Assembly: GCF_026151205.1 (NCBI RefSeq)
Contig: NC_087082.1
Location: 12,325,365 to 12,389,364 of the forward strand
Direction: 5' to 3'
Origin: Bolinopsis microptera
Taxonomy: Eukaryota > Ctenophora > Tentaculata > Lobata > Bolinopsidae
DNA: 64,000 nt
This document shows, in pieces, positions 1 to 11,008 of this stretch (its first letter is position 1; every line of letters starts with the position of its first letter). The translations under genes were made by a program, and so were the position numbers. The notes under the pieces were generated by a model. The model had not been told where the DNA came from, ran no database searches, and saw only the letters and a program-made list of their open reading frames with translations.

Positions 1-2428
1 ATGACGTCATAACATTCCGATGCCGGCCTGGCCATATCTAGTGCTGTGTACCCGTATCTTGTTTTCCTGTGAAAGCAGCAGTTTTAAGGTCCTGAAGGTT
101 AGATTGTATTCAAAAGTTTACAAAAATATTAGAAAAAACTGTAATTATTTAATAAGTGAAATATTATCTTAGTAAATTAAAAACTGACGTTTTGACATTT
201 GCTCCATATTCGATAAGAACTCTCGCCAAGCCAGGTTTATTGGACCTAGCAGCTGCCATGAGCATTGTCTCCCCTCTCTGTAGATTCAGATTAGGATCAG
301 CTCCGTTGTCCAGGAGAAACTTGGCCATTCGTACGTCCTCACTGTGGGGTTATCTTTCTGGGTTTCAACACTAAGCGTGTACTGCACCGATCTCTCTTAC
401 ATTTATTTTTCAAGTAGAAGATATTTTATTTTTACTTCATTTAATAATACTCAATTACGAATTATGAGTGTTGGAAAACACGGCAAGTCTGTGTTGCCCA
501 CCACAACATAGAATTAGTATATTATGATTCATTGGCCATGGAAATGAGAACCAACCTATCATTAATACAGAGGGAGAGTAGACAAGTGTAGCCCCGACTA
601 TCAGGCATGTTGATATCAGCTCCACTATCTATCAGCGTCTGGGCTATGTCTATGTTTCCTCTCTCCACGCAGTAGTGCAGTGCTGTAGGATTAGTGTCTA
701 TTACAAAATGTAATTATTTATAGTTGTAGAATTAGTTTAAAACTCTCTGGACAATGAACATTCATTATTGATCTAATGTGTTGTAAGCTGACCAGTGCAC
801 CCAGCATTGTCCAGTCTCTGCCAGTCACAGCCCAGTTCCATCAGTGTTGTGATCACGTGAGAGTGACCGTGATATGCTGCTAACATTAGTGCCGTCTTTC
901 CACCTGGGATCCACATGTTAATTATCAGAATATCTTATGAAATACAATACCATACTCATTCTGAGTATTTAAAAACCTAAGAGCAAGATAATTGTAGAAT
1001 TAATGGAGTCAGTATGTTAATAAACCACAGAAGCTCAAACTTAGTACTTTAATTCGTGATTTACAGAAACTGAGGTACTAACCAGGATTGAGCTGATCGA
1101 GGTTAGCACCAGCCTCTAACAATATTCTTATAATACTGGGGTAACCTCTAACAGCAGCTATCATCAGCGGTGTGACCCCCGTCTTATCTGGAATACTTAT
1201 TACCTGAAACCACCAGCAATTATTTTGACACGAAGTGACCCAATACCCATAATTACTTAACACTTAACGAATGGAATGGTTCAGTTTTCTTCATTTGCTG
1301 ACTACCTAATGCATCAAAATTCAACTCTCGTAGCTTAGCTATGACGTAGCTACCCTTTTTCTATGTCAAATTGTTACACAAAGTAGTACATAATATTATT
1401 ACGAAGAAAATTCGCCGAAAGACCTGTACATGCCTTGACAAGTGATCAAGTGTAAGTAAAAGGAAAAGAACACACCATTTTATTGACCACAATAACACGA
1501 GTTTCTCACCTCAGGAGACTGCGAACATATCCTTACAACTTCTCCCATATCATGGTTCTCAATAGCTGATATCAACCGCGCGTCATGCTTACCACACTTT
1601 TCTGTCCTGAACGTCACTTCCAACTCTACAGTCGTTGGAGATGTTGGAGCATATTCTACTGCTGATTTTTCATTGTCTGTTACTAATAATTCGGGTTCAT
1701 TTTCGGGTATTGTTTGCTCAGGTGATGTTGGAGGTGATGCATAATGTAAATCTAATTGTTTGTCTGCATCCTCTGTGTCATTTTGTTCATCCCCGTTGCC
1801 ATTCTGTCCACTCTCTATGTCATGTTTCCCATCCTCCGAAGATGATTCTGTCGGTTTAACGGCATCATCATTTATTAGATTCTCCATCTTCTGCTCAGAC
1901 TCGCCCTCTTTCTGATTTTCATAATCATCTACCTTTATTTCTGGTATATCAGGTTTTAAAAGTGAAGTAGTAGAGCTCAAGTGCTCATTGTGATGAGATG
2001 AATCAGAGCTCTTTCTGGTGTTGTGGAGTGATAGGTTTCTCCTCTCGTCTAGTTGCAGTGTAAAGGTATAGTTCGTGTTCGGGTTGAGACCCACTATCTT
2101 GCATTGCCTTTTTCTCCCTGCAACAATTTGTTAAGGAGCTAACAAATATAGTTGAGTACATGACCTATTCATTCTCACACGGCATTCAAGTTTCCCACTA
2201 CCGGGCATCTCATCTCTAGTTTTTAAAAGATGCAGCGTTCACACTACTCACATTCCTCACATAACTCACATTCCTCCAGCACCTCTTACCTCGGTAATGA
2301 ATAACAGTTTTAGAGCTATCCCCAGCACGTTCCAATAACGTTACCGAGTTGCCCTCACATTCTGTGTAGTCCCACTTTAATATCCCTCCAAACCAGGATA
2401 CGTCCTTTACTCTTAAGTCTTTTATCAT
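1..2428 (-). CDS. FANK1: FANK1-like protein (FN3 + ankyrin repeats), 3' end off window
   Basis: Exons read on the minus strand: 2428-2290, 2117-1510, 1203-1083, 903-793, 697-556, 341-about 194 and 66-<1. All junctions up to the sixth exon keep frame with GT-AG sites. The first two exons encode an FN3-like fold (ILKWDYTE, then VGLNPNTNYTFTLQL). Exons 3-7 encode ankyrin repeats (TGVTPLMIAAVRGY, GKTALMLAAYHGH, TALHYCVERGN, FLLDNGADPNLN, YGYTALDMAR). Domain order, repeat count and spacing match FANK1, a protein known in vertebrates from ciliated and testis tissue. The second exon adds roughly 120 acidic, Ser/Thr-rich residues between the late FN3 strands. The junction from exon 6 to exon 7 lacks an obvious canonical donor in the right phase, so that join is uncertain. 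The start ATG at 2428 is the first Met before the FN3 strand; a further upstream exon is possible. The role is inferred from the family. Confidence 0.82.
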
Positions 2429-3219
2429 TCGAAACTTGGAACAAAAACGTGAGAAAAGTTTAAATTACAAATAGCTTTAGAATAGCTTTCACCACATCGA
2501 AGATAAAAGAAAACGACCGAAGCAATTTGCAAGACGTTTTTAGTTGCAAAAACGTCAAATATTAAATTTTCATAATTTGATGGCGCCTCAAGTTACCGCA
2601 TGTAAGATCCACCGCTTGACAGCTACTGTTGAACATGATCTAATACTCGAACTATTTTGATCATACTTATAGGTCTATTTCATTTGAAGTCGGTTATTCC
2701 AGAACACAGGTCATGCTTTGGAGCTTGACGGGGCTAATTTTTGTATGGCTACGAAGATTGGCTTCGCAAAGAACACTCCACATCATGACTGAACTCTGCA
2801 CTGGTCTTTATAGATTTCGTCGTTTTCATCGAGTTTGACTACAACAGTTCATTGGGAGTTTGCCAAGCAGAACTATGCAGAGTGACAGTTCAGAGAACGA
2901 ATTACAAGTTCAACAATCGAGCAAATAAGTTGTAGAAATGGACACATCATGCCATATTTACATTGTACTACTTTTCGTTCCCTGGTTGCCATGGTGACAG
3001 CCTGAATTCGACACCACCGCTAACAGCTAATGACTGCTCATGTTACCTAATCGTATACCTCCACAAGACTTAGTGTATCACAAACTAGTAACTCACGCTA
3101 TGAACCTTACTATAATTGGCCTGTCATAATCTATCCGTCCTACCCCACAATTTGATATTAGTTTAAAGTGAATATGTTTAATTGTGCCAATTTATTAATT
3201 TAATTGAGTTAATTTTCAG
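2429..3219. other. Gap between FANK1-like and eIF2B delta genes; no exon recognised
   Basis: About 790 bases separate the divergent genes. A shared promoter would be expected here if both were complete, but I could not recognise the missing 5' exons of eIF2B delta in any frame. Only short open stretches are present. Confidence 0.5.
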
Positions 3220-4664
3220 AATATCTATCTAGCAGCCCAGGCCATCACAACTACAACAGTCAACAGAATTAATGATGGGGACACCATCCTTATCTACGGC
3301 AGGTAAGCTTGCAGATTTTAGATATTAAAACTCGGGTTCAAGGGTTCACTGATTTCAAATTAACTACTTGATTGTGGTAACCGGACAAAAGGCAAACAAT
3401 TTCAACTGATTAATACGCGATTCCTTTAAGCAGTAGTTCGACAGTGAAACTCATATCAGATTCCTTTTTTGATAAACTGCCCTATCGAGTATCAAACCAC
3501 TTTCTCAGGTCACAGTTGATATTGCGGATTTTGCTGGCAGCAAAGAAAGAGGGCAGGAAGTTTAGAGTAATGGTTGTGGACAACAGGCCTGATCTGAGGG
3601 GAGTCAATGCGTGTGAGAGGCTTACTGAGGCCGACATCCCCTGTTCTTACGTATACATCAATTCCGCTACTTATGTCATGAAGGATCAGGTAAAGAGGGT
3701 CAGGGTGTTTGTGTTTATCGGGAGGTTTTTGGTTTGTTTTCACTCGAAATCTAACTTATGTAAAATGTAACAATATTTTGTCAAGTACTTTCCAAACATT
3801 ATAGGACTGAAATAATGAACAATCCACACGAGAAAATGTTTAATTAAGCTTATTATAGATCACGACGGGTTGCCAAAACACGATATTACATAACAAGCTA
3901 TGCTCGCAAAGTACAATCTTTCCTTGAAATTAAACATCAAAATGAATTGTGAGCAGTGAAATTAAACATATATCGCGATCTTGCTTCAGTGTTCCTGGTG
4001 AGGCTGACAATGCTGTTTCTTATTTCGTATACTATCTAACCAGGCTCTGTGAGTATGTGACCTTATCCTGTTGGAGCTGGTGCGGTTGGTCTGCACGCTA
4101 CAGATAACACATCTCTTTCTCTCTCTCAGATAACTAAAGTGCTGCTGTCAGCTGATGCTCTGTTAGCTAACGGTTACGTACTAGGACCAGTGGGAACGGC
4201 CATGTTAGCGCTAATAGCTCACAAGTACAATAAACCAGTCATCGTGTGCTGTGAGACATATAAGTTCTCAGAGAGGGTCCAGACTGACTCTATACTCTTC
4301 AACGAGCTCGGTACGTCAGTTTATTTTCAATGTTTGCAGTTTGGTTAACTTTAGAATTAGGTTATTCTTCGTTCTATGCATCTCAAGATTGTTACAAGTG
4401 TTAGAATAATTTATCATCTTAGTCAGTGTCTTTAACTAATCCTAACCTCCCCTTTCAGCTGATCCAAAAGACATGTTAAAAACTAAAACGGGCGCCGCCT
4501 CCCCACTCTCTGATGACGCTGACCACCACAACGTGAACCTGGTAAACTTGGTTTACGACGCCACGCCCCCTACCCTGGTCTCCATTGTGATCACCGAGAT
4601 AGCGGAACTACCCTGCTCCAGCGCTCCCGTTATCCTGCGGAGGGACACTGAGAGGCGGTGTTAA
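3220..4664 (+). CDS. EIF2B4: Translation initiation factor eIF2B subunit delta, C-terminal exons only
   Basis: Four exons, 3220-3302, 3509-3689, 4130-4310 and 4459-4664, join in frame with GT-AG introns and end at TAA. The encoded stretch of about 216 residues has the C-terminal hallmarks of eIF2B delta: GDTILIYGRS, the Rossmann-like strand FRVMVVDNRPDLRG, KVLLSADALLANG, GPVGTAMLALIAHKYNKPVIVCCETYKFSERVQTD (read in two pieces), NLVYDATPP and a C-terminal IAELPCSSAPVILR. eIF2B is the cytosolic guanine-nucleotide exchange factor for eIF2, and delta is a regulatory subunit of its hexameric core. Family members are about 500 residues, so the N-terminal half is missing. The first exon seen begins after a good acceptor, so more exons must exist or this is a partial copy. 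The coding part shows no stop or frameshift. Confidence 0.88.
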
Positions 4665-5464
4665 CACCACAAATCACGTGATGTTAGACCACGAGTTTAA
4701 ATGGTTGTTTCTATTTATTCTGTTAAATTCTGATCCATTGTACGTCAATTTTGAGAATTTTATGGTGATGAATAATATTTACCTGGGGACCTCAGGCTAT
4801 CATGTTCATAAACATAGAGATTAAGCGGAATTACAGGCTGAGCGCGGCCCAGTAAAATAATATGAGTCACGTTAAGATGTTTCGTTAAGATATTTGGTTT
4901 TGTGAAAAAGTGAACTTGAGACCCTACCTGATGAGATATTCCTTATTCGGATCGTATAAATATACTTTTGCGCATCTTAAGAGATGTGTCATTTTTTATT
5001 GTCAAAACGTCCTTTTCCAATTTCCTTTAGAAAACGTTCTTTATTTAATTCTACTATAAATATAATTTATAAATATTAAAATTTTAATACGTATACAGTA
5101 ATTTTCGATTTTCGCATTGTTATTTAAAGAGATTTGACTTTCTGAACTAAGCTAGGAACTGACCGGATATCCGGCTTTAATATCCGGTCCTGGTTCCGGT
5201 CCGGTTTCCAAGATTTTGGCCGGATATTCAACCGGAACTTTCTTTTTTGAATGTTCCTGAAATCTATATTTTTGTCTCAATTCTTTCTAAGGGGCATCCA
5301 GTCAGTGCTCTCGGTGGCTAGTGAATTCACGTTAGTTTTTAATCTGTCAGCGAATGTTATAGTTATACACCGGTTCGTGTGAGATTTTGTGTAACACACA
5401 GAGTCAAAGCAGCTACTTATACCATGAACATTGACCAATGACAGAACAATGCTTTATTTATGAG
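4665..5464. other. Non-coding, with two short dispersed repeats
   Basis: No gene is seen. At 4783-4860 lies a short repeat (TTTACCTGGGG ... GCCCAGTAAAA) that recurs at about 19840-19900, and in degraded inverse form near 18930-19017. At about 5145-5260 lies a CCGG-rich stretch with nested palindromes, related in inverse orientation to about 14266-14350. Confidence 0.55.
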
Positions 5465-5850
5465 CATTGCAGGCAGGGGGACGGTTCCTGCTCTATTGTG
5501 GTAAGCAAACCCGTTGCTAACTCCCCTTATACCAAGGATTAGAACAAAGGCCATTATGCCATTAAAAAACTTTGGACATTAACCTCGGTTATATAATCGA
5601 CGCCACGAACTTGTGAGAGCTGGATTTTGGGCTTTGCTTCTAGAACAATTTCTACATTTGTGCTACGCAAAATGCAGTGAATTTTTGCAATGTGCGTTTC
5701 GATTTCATTCTTACTCGTTTCTAGCTTTGCTCATACAGCAGATCAATCAGTGACCTCTGTACTGCTTGCACAGTAATATCAATCAGTGAAAATTGGTTGA
5801 AATTTGAACACAGTTAGTCGGACTGCAGACACTTTCTTATTGTGTCCGCA
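5465..5850. repeat. Dispersed repeat, second copy at 24546-24960
   Basis: The two stretches align over almost their full length in the same orientation, for example CCCGTTGCTAACTCCC, CGAACTTGTGAGAGCTGG, TTTGTGCTACGCAAA and GAACACAGTTAGTC. They differ by scattered substitutions and small indels. No coding sequence is recognised, so this is probably an old non-autonomous element. Confidence 0.8.
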
Positions 5851-5929
5851 ACCCTTGCTCTAACCAGAGCCCTCTCGCTTGCAGTGCCAGTAGCGCGCGA
5901 CCGCCGGAGGCGGCAAAGATATATATATA

Positions 5930-6721
5930 CCTTACTCGGGATTATTACGACGGGTTTATTAACGACCGGTTAAAATATGGTTCGGGAAAAATATGGCGAA
6001 ATTGCTCAAACCCACCACATTTTCCCGGTCGCCATTTTACCGGTGTCCGACCTTTCAATTTTAGATTCAAAAATTTTGTCTCAGATGTAATTGATAGTGA
6101 GATTGTTGTTACTTATAGGAATTTTTTGTGATCCCCTTTCTGCTGGTAGTAACGTGTTGGTAGTCTAGCACTCTAGCAAATTCGTTGTTTTGAATTAGCA
6201 TTAAATGTTTACGTGTATCAAATAACCATTATGACTCAATTTGTAGAAAATCTTCGAAAGAATGCATCGTTCACATTGTTTAGAATTATGAATAAATGAC
6301 TGATGAAACTGATTCATGTTATTGACAGTTTTAATTAATTCAAGTTTTAATTTAACTGTTACTTTTACTTTGAGTCCTATTTCATTATGTAGAGATAGTC
6401 AATACCTAAGAAATTAAAAATTGGCCTATTTAAATCAACTTTGACAATAAGGATATATCAATATGACAAGAATTGGGCAAAAAGGTGAATTTTTTGCAAT
6501 TTTAGCCAAATAAAGTCGAAAAACCTACAACAAGTGTCCCAATAGTCTTCTTTAGTGAATATAAGACAACGATTAAAATATGAGCACCCATACCCCTTGG
6601 GAACCCTAAAATCTGAGACGGCGGGTTTATTAACGACCGGTGAAAATGTGGTTCGGGAAAAATATGGCGAAATTACCCTAAACCCGCCACTTTATCCCGG
6701 TCATAATAATCCCGAGTAAGG
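5930..6721. mobile_element. 792-bp inverted-repeat element flanked by TA (mariner-like MITE)
   Basis: The left end reads CCTTACTCGGGATTATTA and the right end is its reverse complement. Each is flanked by TA, which fits the TA target duplication of Tc1/mariner elements. Just inside each terminus lies the same module of about 85 bp in direct orientation, beginning CGGGTTTATTAACGACCGG and containing TTCGGGAAAAATATGGCGAA. No transposase is present, so it is non-autonomous. Confidence 0.8.
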
Positions 6722-6773
6722 TATTCAACTTGTGAAAAAAGCGCGTCACGCAGTACGCGTGTCGCGTATACAC

Positions 6774-6890
6774 TAGTCAGTGTAATAAGCGCCAAGCGCG
6801 AGCACAGAATTTTTTTTCTCCGATTGTACAAAATTTTATACCAATGTTTTAGTCAAGATGTAAATAATTTTTATCCACCGTGTAGCAATG
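6774..6890. repeat. Dispersed repeat with an inverted partner at about 13945-14060
   Basis: The stretch GTCAGTGTAATAAGCGCCAA plus GCGCGAGCACAGAATTTTTT recurs inverted at 14010-14056. ATCCACCGTGTAGCAA recurs inverted near 13950. The more distal CCGG-rich parts (5145-5260 and 14266-14350) are also inversely related, so the right copy may be a deleted derivative of a larger family. Confidence 0.65.
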
Positions 6891-7944
6891 TTAGCTCAGC
6901 GTTCATCAAGATTGCGATTTTTACGCCGCGCACTCGTCATACGCATGAAAAAATCGAATCGACGATAGAAATCGAGCGCTATGCGCACATTATTCGCTTC
7001 TTCACTGTTAATATCTGGTTGATTTCATAAACGTTTTGTTTGAAACTCTTGAAACCAAGAGTTGTCCACTATTTTATTGCAATTATCTACTTGAAGTTTC
7101 TTTTTATGTTATCAAACTGTTTAAAGTGGAATATTTTCTGTGCTTGATTATACACTGTAATTACATGATAGGGCCTTGCTAATGTAAATTGGCAATTACA
7201 AATCACCTAAGTTTTCAAATCTATCGCTCAGCTTATGACCTACCTTAAAGTTCAGCTGCTTGGTTAAATTAAAGCTGGGCACAAATATCATTTTTGCAAA
7301 GAATTCATTCAAAGACATTTTAAAGCAAGTAAAGTAAGTAAGTACAGCACATAGCATGTTCTAGCAGTATTGCTATTCACTTGATCTTTGATTTTATTCT
7401 GTGTTTCGGAGTTTTTGTTAAGTAGCAGGGTCCCCTGTGTTTTACTGACCAAATTAAGCCGCAAGTCTATGACTGCCTACCTCATTTTAATTTAATTAAA
7501 GAAGTATAGAACTGTATGACATATGTCTCTCTACTTTATCCGTTTACGTCTGACCGGTTGCCATTTTTCACTTTATGGTTATATACTTCTTTGTACATAA
7601 TTCTGACAACAAATATAAAAGTGCCAAGTAGGTATCTATGTAATTTTCGTATCATTTTAAATTTAATGGTTACCTTCATACCCAAAGTGTAATGTTATAT
7701 CTCACTGTACCATATTCATTAACTTATAGCTTATTACATATTATATGTTTTGATTTTATGTCCGGCCTATACTAGAAGGGTATTCTTCTAACAGTTTTTG
7801 ACTGACTTGAATGTCCTGCACAGCGGTTTGAAGCTTCTTTAAATTATTTTTATTCTTATTGTATTGCTGTGTAAATTTAATTATAATTCTAATTTATTTC
7901 TAATTCTCACTTTAATTAATTCTCACTTCGTTACTGTAAGAAGA

Positions 7945-8134
7945 TGACGATCAGACCTCATTATTGATGATCCCGCTCGTCGGAGAAGATAAAAGCCTTG
8001 CTCAGCAATGGGTAGGGTTTGCAGTTTAGATAGCCATGTGGCACGCTGCAACTAAATTATTCGAGATTCTTCTCGAATAATTTTCAAGACTTGATGTCAA
8101 CTTATTATCAGAGAAAAAGACGATTTATAAAGGA
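7945..8134. repeat. Repeat, direct copy at about 10842-11008
   Basis: GATGATCCCGCTCGTCGGAG, GGTAGGGTTTGCAGTTTAGA and TTCGAGATTCTTCTCGAATA occur in both copies in the same order. Next to them, 8362-8460 and 10735-10842 are copies in opposite orientation of a second segment (CGAACGCTGTAAGAAGATGA). The pair brackets the reverse-transcriptase remnant but does not look like LTRs. Confidence 0.75.
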
Positions 8135-8465
8135 GCAACCTAACATTCAAATTGGTAGAGCAACCTAACATTCTACCTACTCCTCATTTCTTAAGACGTC
8201 CACTACATAATGTTGCTCTACCAATTTGACTTATGTCCCTTAAGCGCTTTTAACTACCGTTCACCGAACCTTGACTACGGCGTTGTTAACAAGGTTTGGC
8301 CGGTAGAGGGTCCGCAGTAGTCCCATTACCTTAGTATTGCTGTTCCACTACTACAGAAATAATCCTGATAACACTCAACCTCTGCCTGATCCAGAGGATA
8401 TCACCATTTTACCTTCACACAGACATCGAACGCTGTAAGAAGATGACGATCAGACCTCATTATAA

Positions 8466-9035
8466 ATAATATTAATATTATAAATCAAAATCTTATGATA
8501 TTGTTATTATCTTAACAGTTACTGCTGTAACTTACAATTTTAAATTTGTATTCCTTGCATTCCTTGTATTCCTTGTATTCCTTGTATTCATTGTATTCCT
8601 TGTATTCCTTGTATTCCTTGTATTCCTTGTATTCCAGTACGTAATAAAGGGTGTTTAAGCTGGTATTTCAATATTTGCTCAATATTTGCTCAATTTTCAC
8701 AGATATCATCAAGAGTATTGTGACAAAGTAAACTTATTTGTGCGACTGTATGATATTATCGTAATTCCCAGTACTTCCAGATCATCAAGTAATCCTACTG
8801 CACTACTCAGCATTTCTTGTCAGGGTGCCCTAAACATTCCTCATATAATTTCTTAAATGCAACAGCATAAAGTCTGAAGATTTTAAAACCAAAATTGAGC
8901 AAATATTGAAATACCAGCTTAAACACCCTAGGAATACAAGGAATACGAGGAAAGTAAATTTAAAATCTTAAGTTGCAACAGTAACTGTTAAGATAATAAC
9001 AATATCATAAGGTTTTGATTTATGATATTAATATA
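8466..9035. repeat. Foldback element with a 9-bp microsatellite in the left arm
   Basis: The arms at 8466-8700 and 8880-9035 are inverted copies, for example GTTTAAGCTGGTATTTCAAT against its complement near 8900-8925, and TTGTTATTATCTTAACAGTT against its complement near 8985-9005. The left arm has expanded a (TTGTATTCC)n run at 8547-8635, while the right arm holds one or two units. The central loop is related to 52850-53060. Confidence 0.75.
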
Positions 9036-9079
9036 ATTTACTAAAAAGAAAAAGAAAGATTTTGAAAATAAATATTTAG

Positions 9080-9640
9080 TTTACAGTCCCCCTGTTAATG
9101 CTTAATCAATTAACACTAATACAACCACGCACCAGCCACATAAATTATTATGTGGTAGTAATACGTTTACAGTGTCATAATTGAAACATCGCAACATGGT
9201 AAAAAATAGGCTAATTTTGTCACAAAAAATATTATAACTCTGTTTGCTCCTTGCTGGAAGATAACCAGTTTGTCGAAATTTGTATGATGAAAAAGTTATA
9301 TTGAATTCTAATAGAGGTATGGTGATCTTCAAAATAGGGCATGCATTGTTAATGTCGCCACATAATTTGTTGTGAAAGTTTGATAATTTTTCGTTCACAT
9401 CCACATCCTTATTATTGTTGGAATTGATTAATACAAGAAATATAGTAGCCCATACCAGTTTTCTGCATTAAATTTATATTGTTGAGGCACAAAATGGTAA
9501 TTCTGTCACTTTTTTTGTGACTTTAAGGTAGCATTGTTAAACTTGAGGTTTGATGTGCTGGACAGTGGACAATAATCTACCACTTATTTCTAAAAGAATA
9601 TTGAAATCTAATAGAGGTATACATACATACATACATAAAG
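9080..9640. repeat. Repeat related, in inverse orientation, to 52620-52810
   Basis: Motifs around a TTCTAATAGAGGTAT stretch, TGTTTGCTCCTTGCTGG and a CACCAGCCACATAAATTATT stretch recur inverted near 52610-52800. An (ACAT)n run sits at 9619-9638. No gene is seen; small reading frames here are parts of the repeat. Confidence 0.6.
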
Positions 9641-9652
9641 AGAGGTCTCCTC

Positions 9653-10641
9653 CTAGTCGTTGGAGTGGCCTGCATCACACACATCTCTTCTACGGCGTAA
9701 CATGTTCCTCCATTCCACTCGCTTCAGAGCCAACTGTTTTACTGCATCTCTGCTGATGTTATCGACACCTGTAAATTCAGCCGCATCCTCGAGTACACAG
9801 GCCATCCAGCCTTTGCGGGGTCTCTCAGTCTCTTTCCATAGTTTGGTTTCCAATCCAGTAAGAAATTGGGAAACCGCGTCTCTGGCATTCTGACAACATG
9901 TCCGTACCACCTTAGTCTAGCCGCACCGATGAAAGTTTCGATAGACTTAATTCCAGCACGCCTGAGAACTTCTTCATTGGAGACATGGAAGAACCACTTT
10001 ATCTTCAAGATTCTTCTCAGGGAGGTCAGATGGAAGACCTCAAACCGTTTCATCTGCTTCTTTGTTGTGTTCCACACTTCAGCTCCATATAACAGAATAG
10101 TAATAACAGCAGCCTTGTAGATACGGATCTTGGTGGGCGTTCTTATAGTTCGACTGTTCCATATCTTCCAAAGCTGATGGAACGCACCATTAGCACGCTG
10201 GATCCTGATGTCAAGATCTCGGTCAATGGTACCATCCCCACTGATGTTGGCACCAAGATAAACAAAGTTGCTGACCTGTTCAACAGGTTCTCCCTCCACT
10301 GTTAGCTTTATACTGTCTCTTTCGGTGTAAGGTCGCTGGGACGCACACTTGCTGATCGCCATGCATTTTGTCTTTTTAGCGTTGATCTTTAACCCAGCAT
10401 AAGAGGTGTAATAAGCTATAAGATCAGTGGACTCTTGCAGCCCTTCTTCAGTATTGTCCATCACTGCCAGATCATCAGCGTAGTCACTATCCATGATAAC
10501 TTTTTCATCTGCACCCTTTAGTTCCTTTTGCAGTACAGCACCATGACTGATTGCCTTGTGAACCTCGGCCAAAAAGATTCCAAAAATAATGACAAGAAAG
10601 GTTGACTTCCTTACATCAGTTTTTGACAATGTTAATATCAA
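9653..10641 (-). pseudogene. RTE-like non-LTR retrotransposon reverse transcriptase, broken
   Basis: The frame 10641-9739 holds the catalytic box DYADDLAVM, then SNFVYLGANISGDG, DIRIQRANGAFHQLWKIW, TKIRIYKAAVITILLYGAEVW and LRWYGHVVRMPE. This order is typical of the C-terminal half of RTE/BovB-type and related non-LTR reverse transcriptases. The expected C-terminal tail (PRKGWMACVLEDA ... CDAGHSND) continues in another frame at 9910-9653, so a frameshift lies near 9850. The N-terminal endonuclease and the upstream palm motifs are missing. It is a 5'-truncated dead copy, as is usual for LINEs. Confidence 0.85.
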
Positions 10642-10734
10642 CTGTCCTCTCTTGGATCAATCTGACCAAACGTAAAACGAAGGCAATCGGTTTAAATCTC
10701 ATATGAAATATTTTCAGGTACTGATTCTATATAA

Positions 10735-11008
10735 CGAGGTCTGATGGTCATCTTCTTACAGCGTTCGATGTCTCTGTGAAGGTAAAATGGTGACATCCTC
10801 TGGATCAGGCAGAGGTCGAGTGTTATCGGGATTAATACAGATTGATGATCCCGCTCGTCGGAGAAGATAAAGGCCTTGCTCAGCAATGGGTAGGGTTTGC
10901 AGTTTAGATAGCCATGTGGCACGCTGCAACTAAATTATTCGAGATTCTTCTCGAATAATTTTCAAGACTTGATGTCAATTTATTATTGGAGAAAAAGAAG
11001 ATTTACGA
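10735..11008. repeat. Partner copies of the 7945-8460 repeats
   Basis: 10735-10842 is inverted relative to 8362-8460, and 10842-11008 is direct relative to 7945-8134. This mixed orientation suggests two insertions or a rearranged element around the retrotransposon remnant. Confidence 0.7.

Noticed and set aside
7945-11008. LTR retrotransposon (direct repeats around a reverse transcriptase)
   Set aside because: The enzyme is RTE-like non-LTR, the repeats have no LTR-type ends, and adjacent segments are in inverse orientation.
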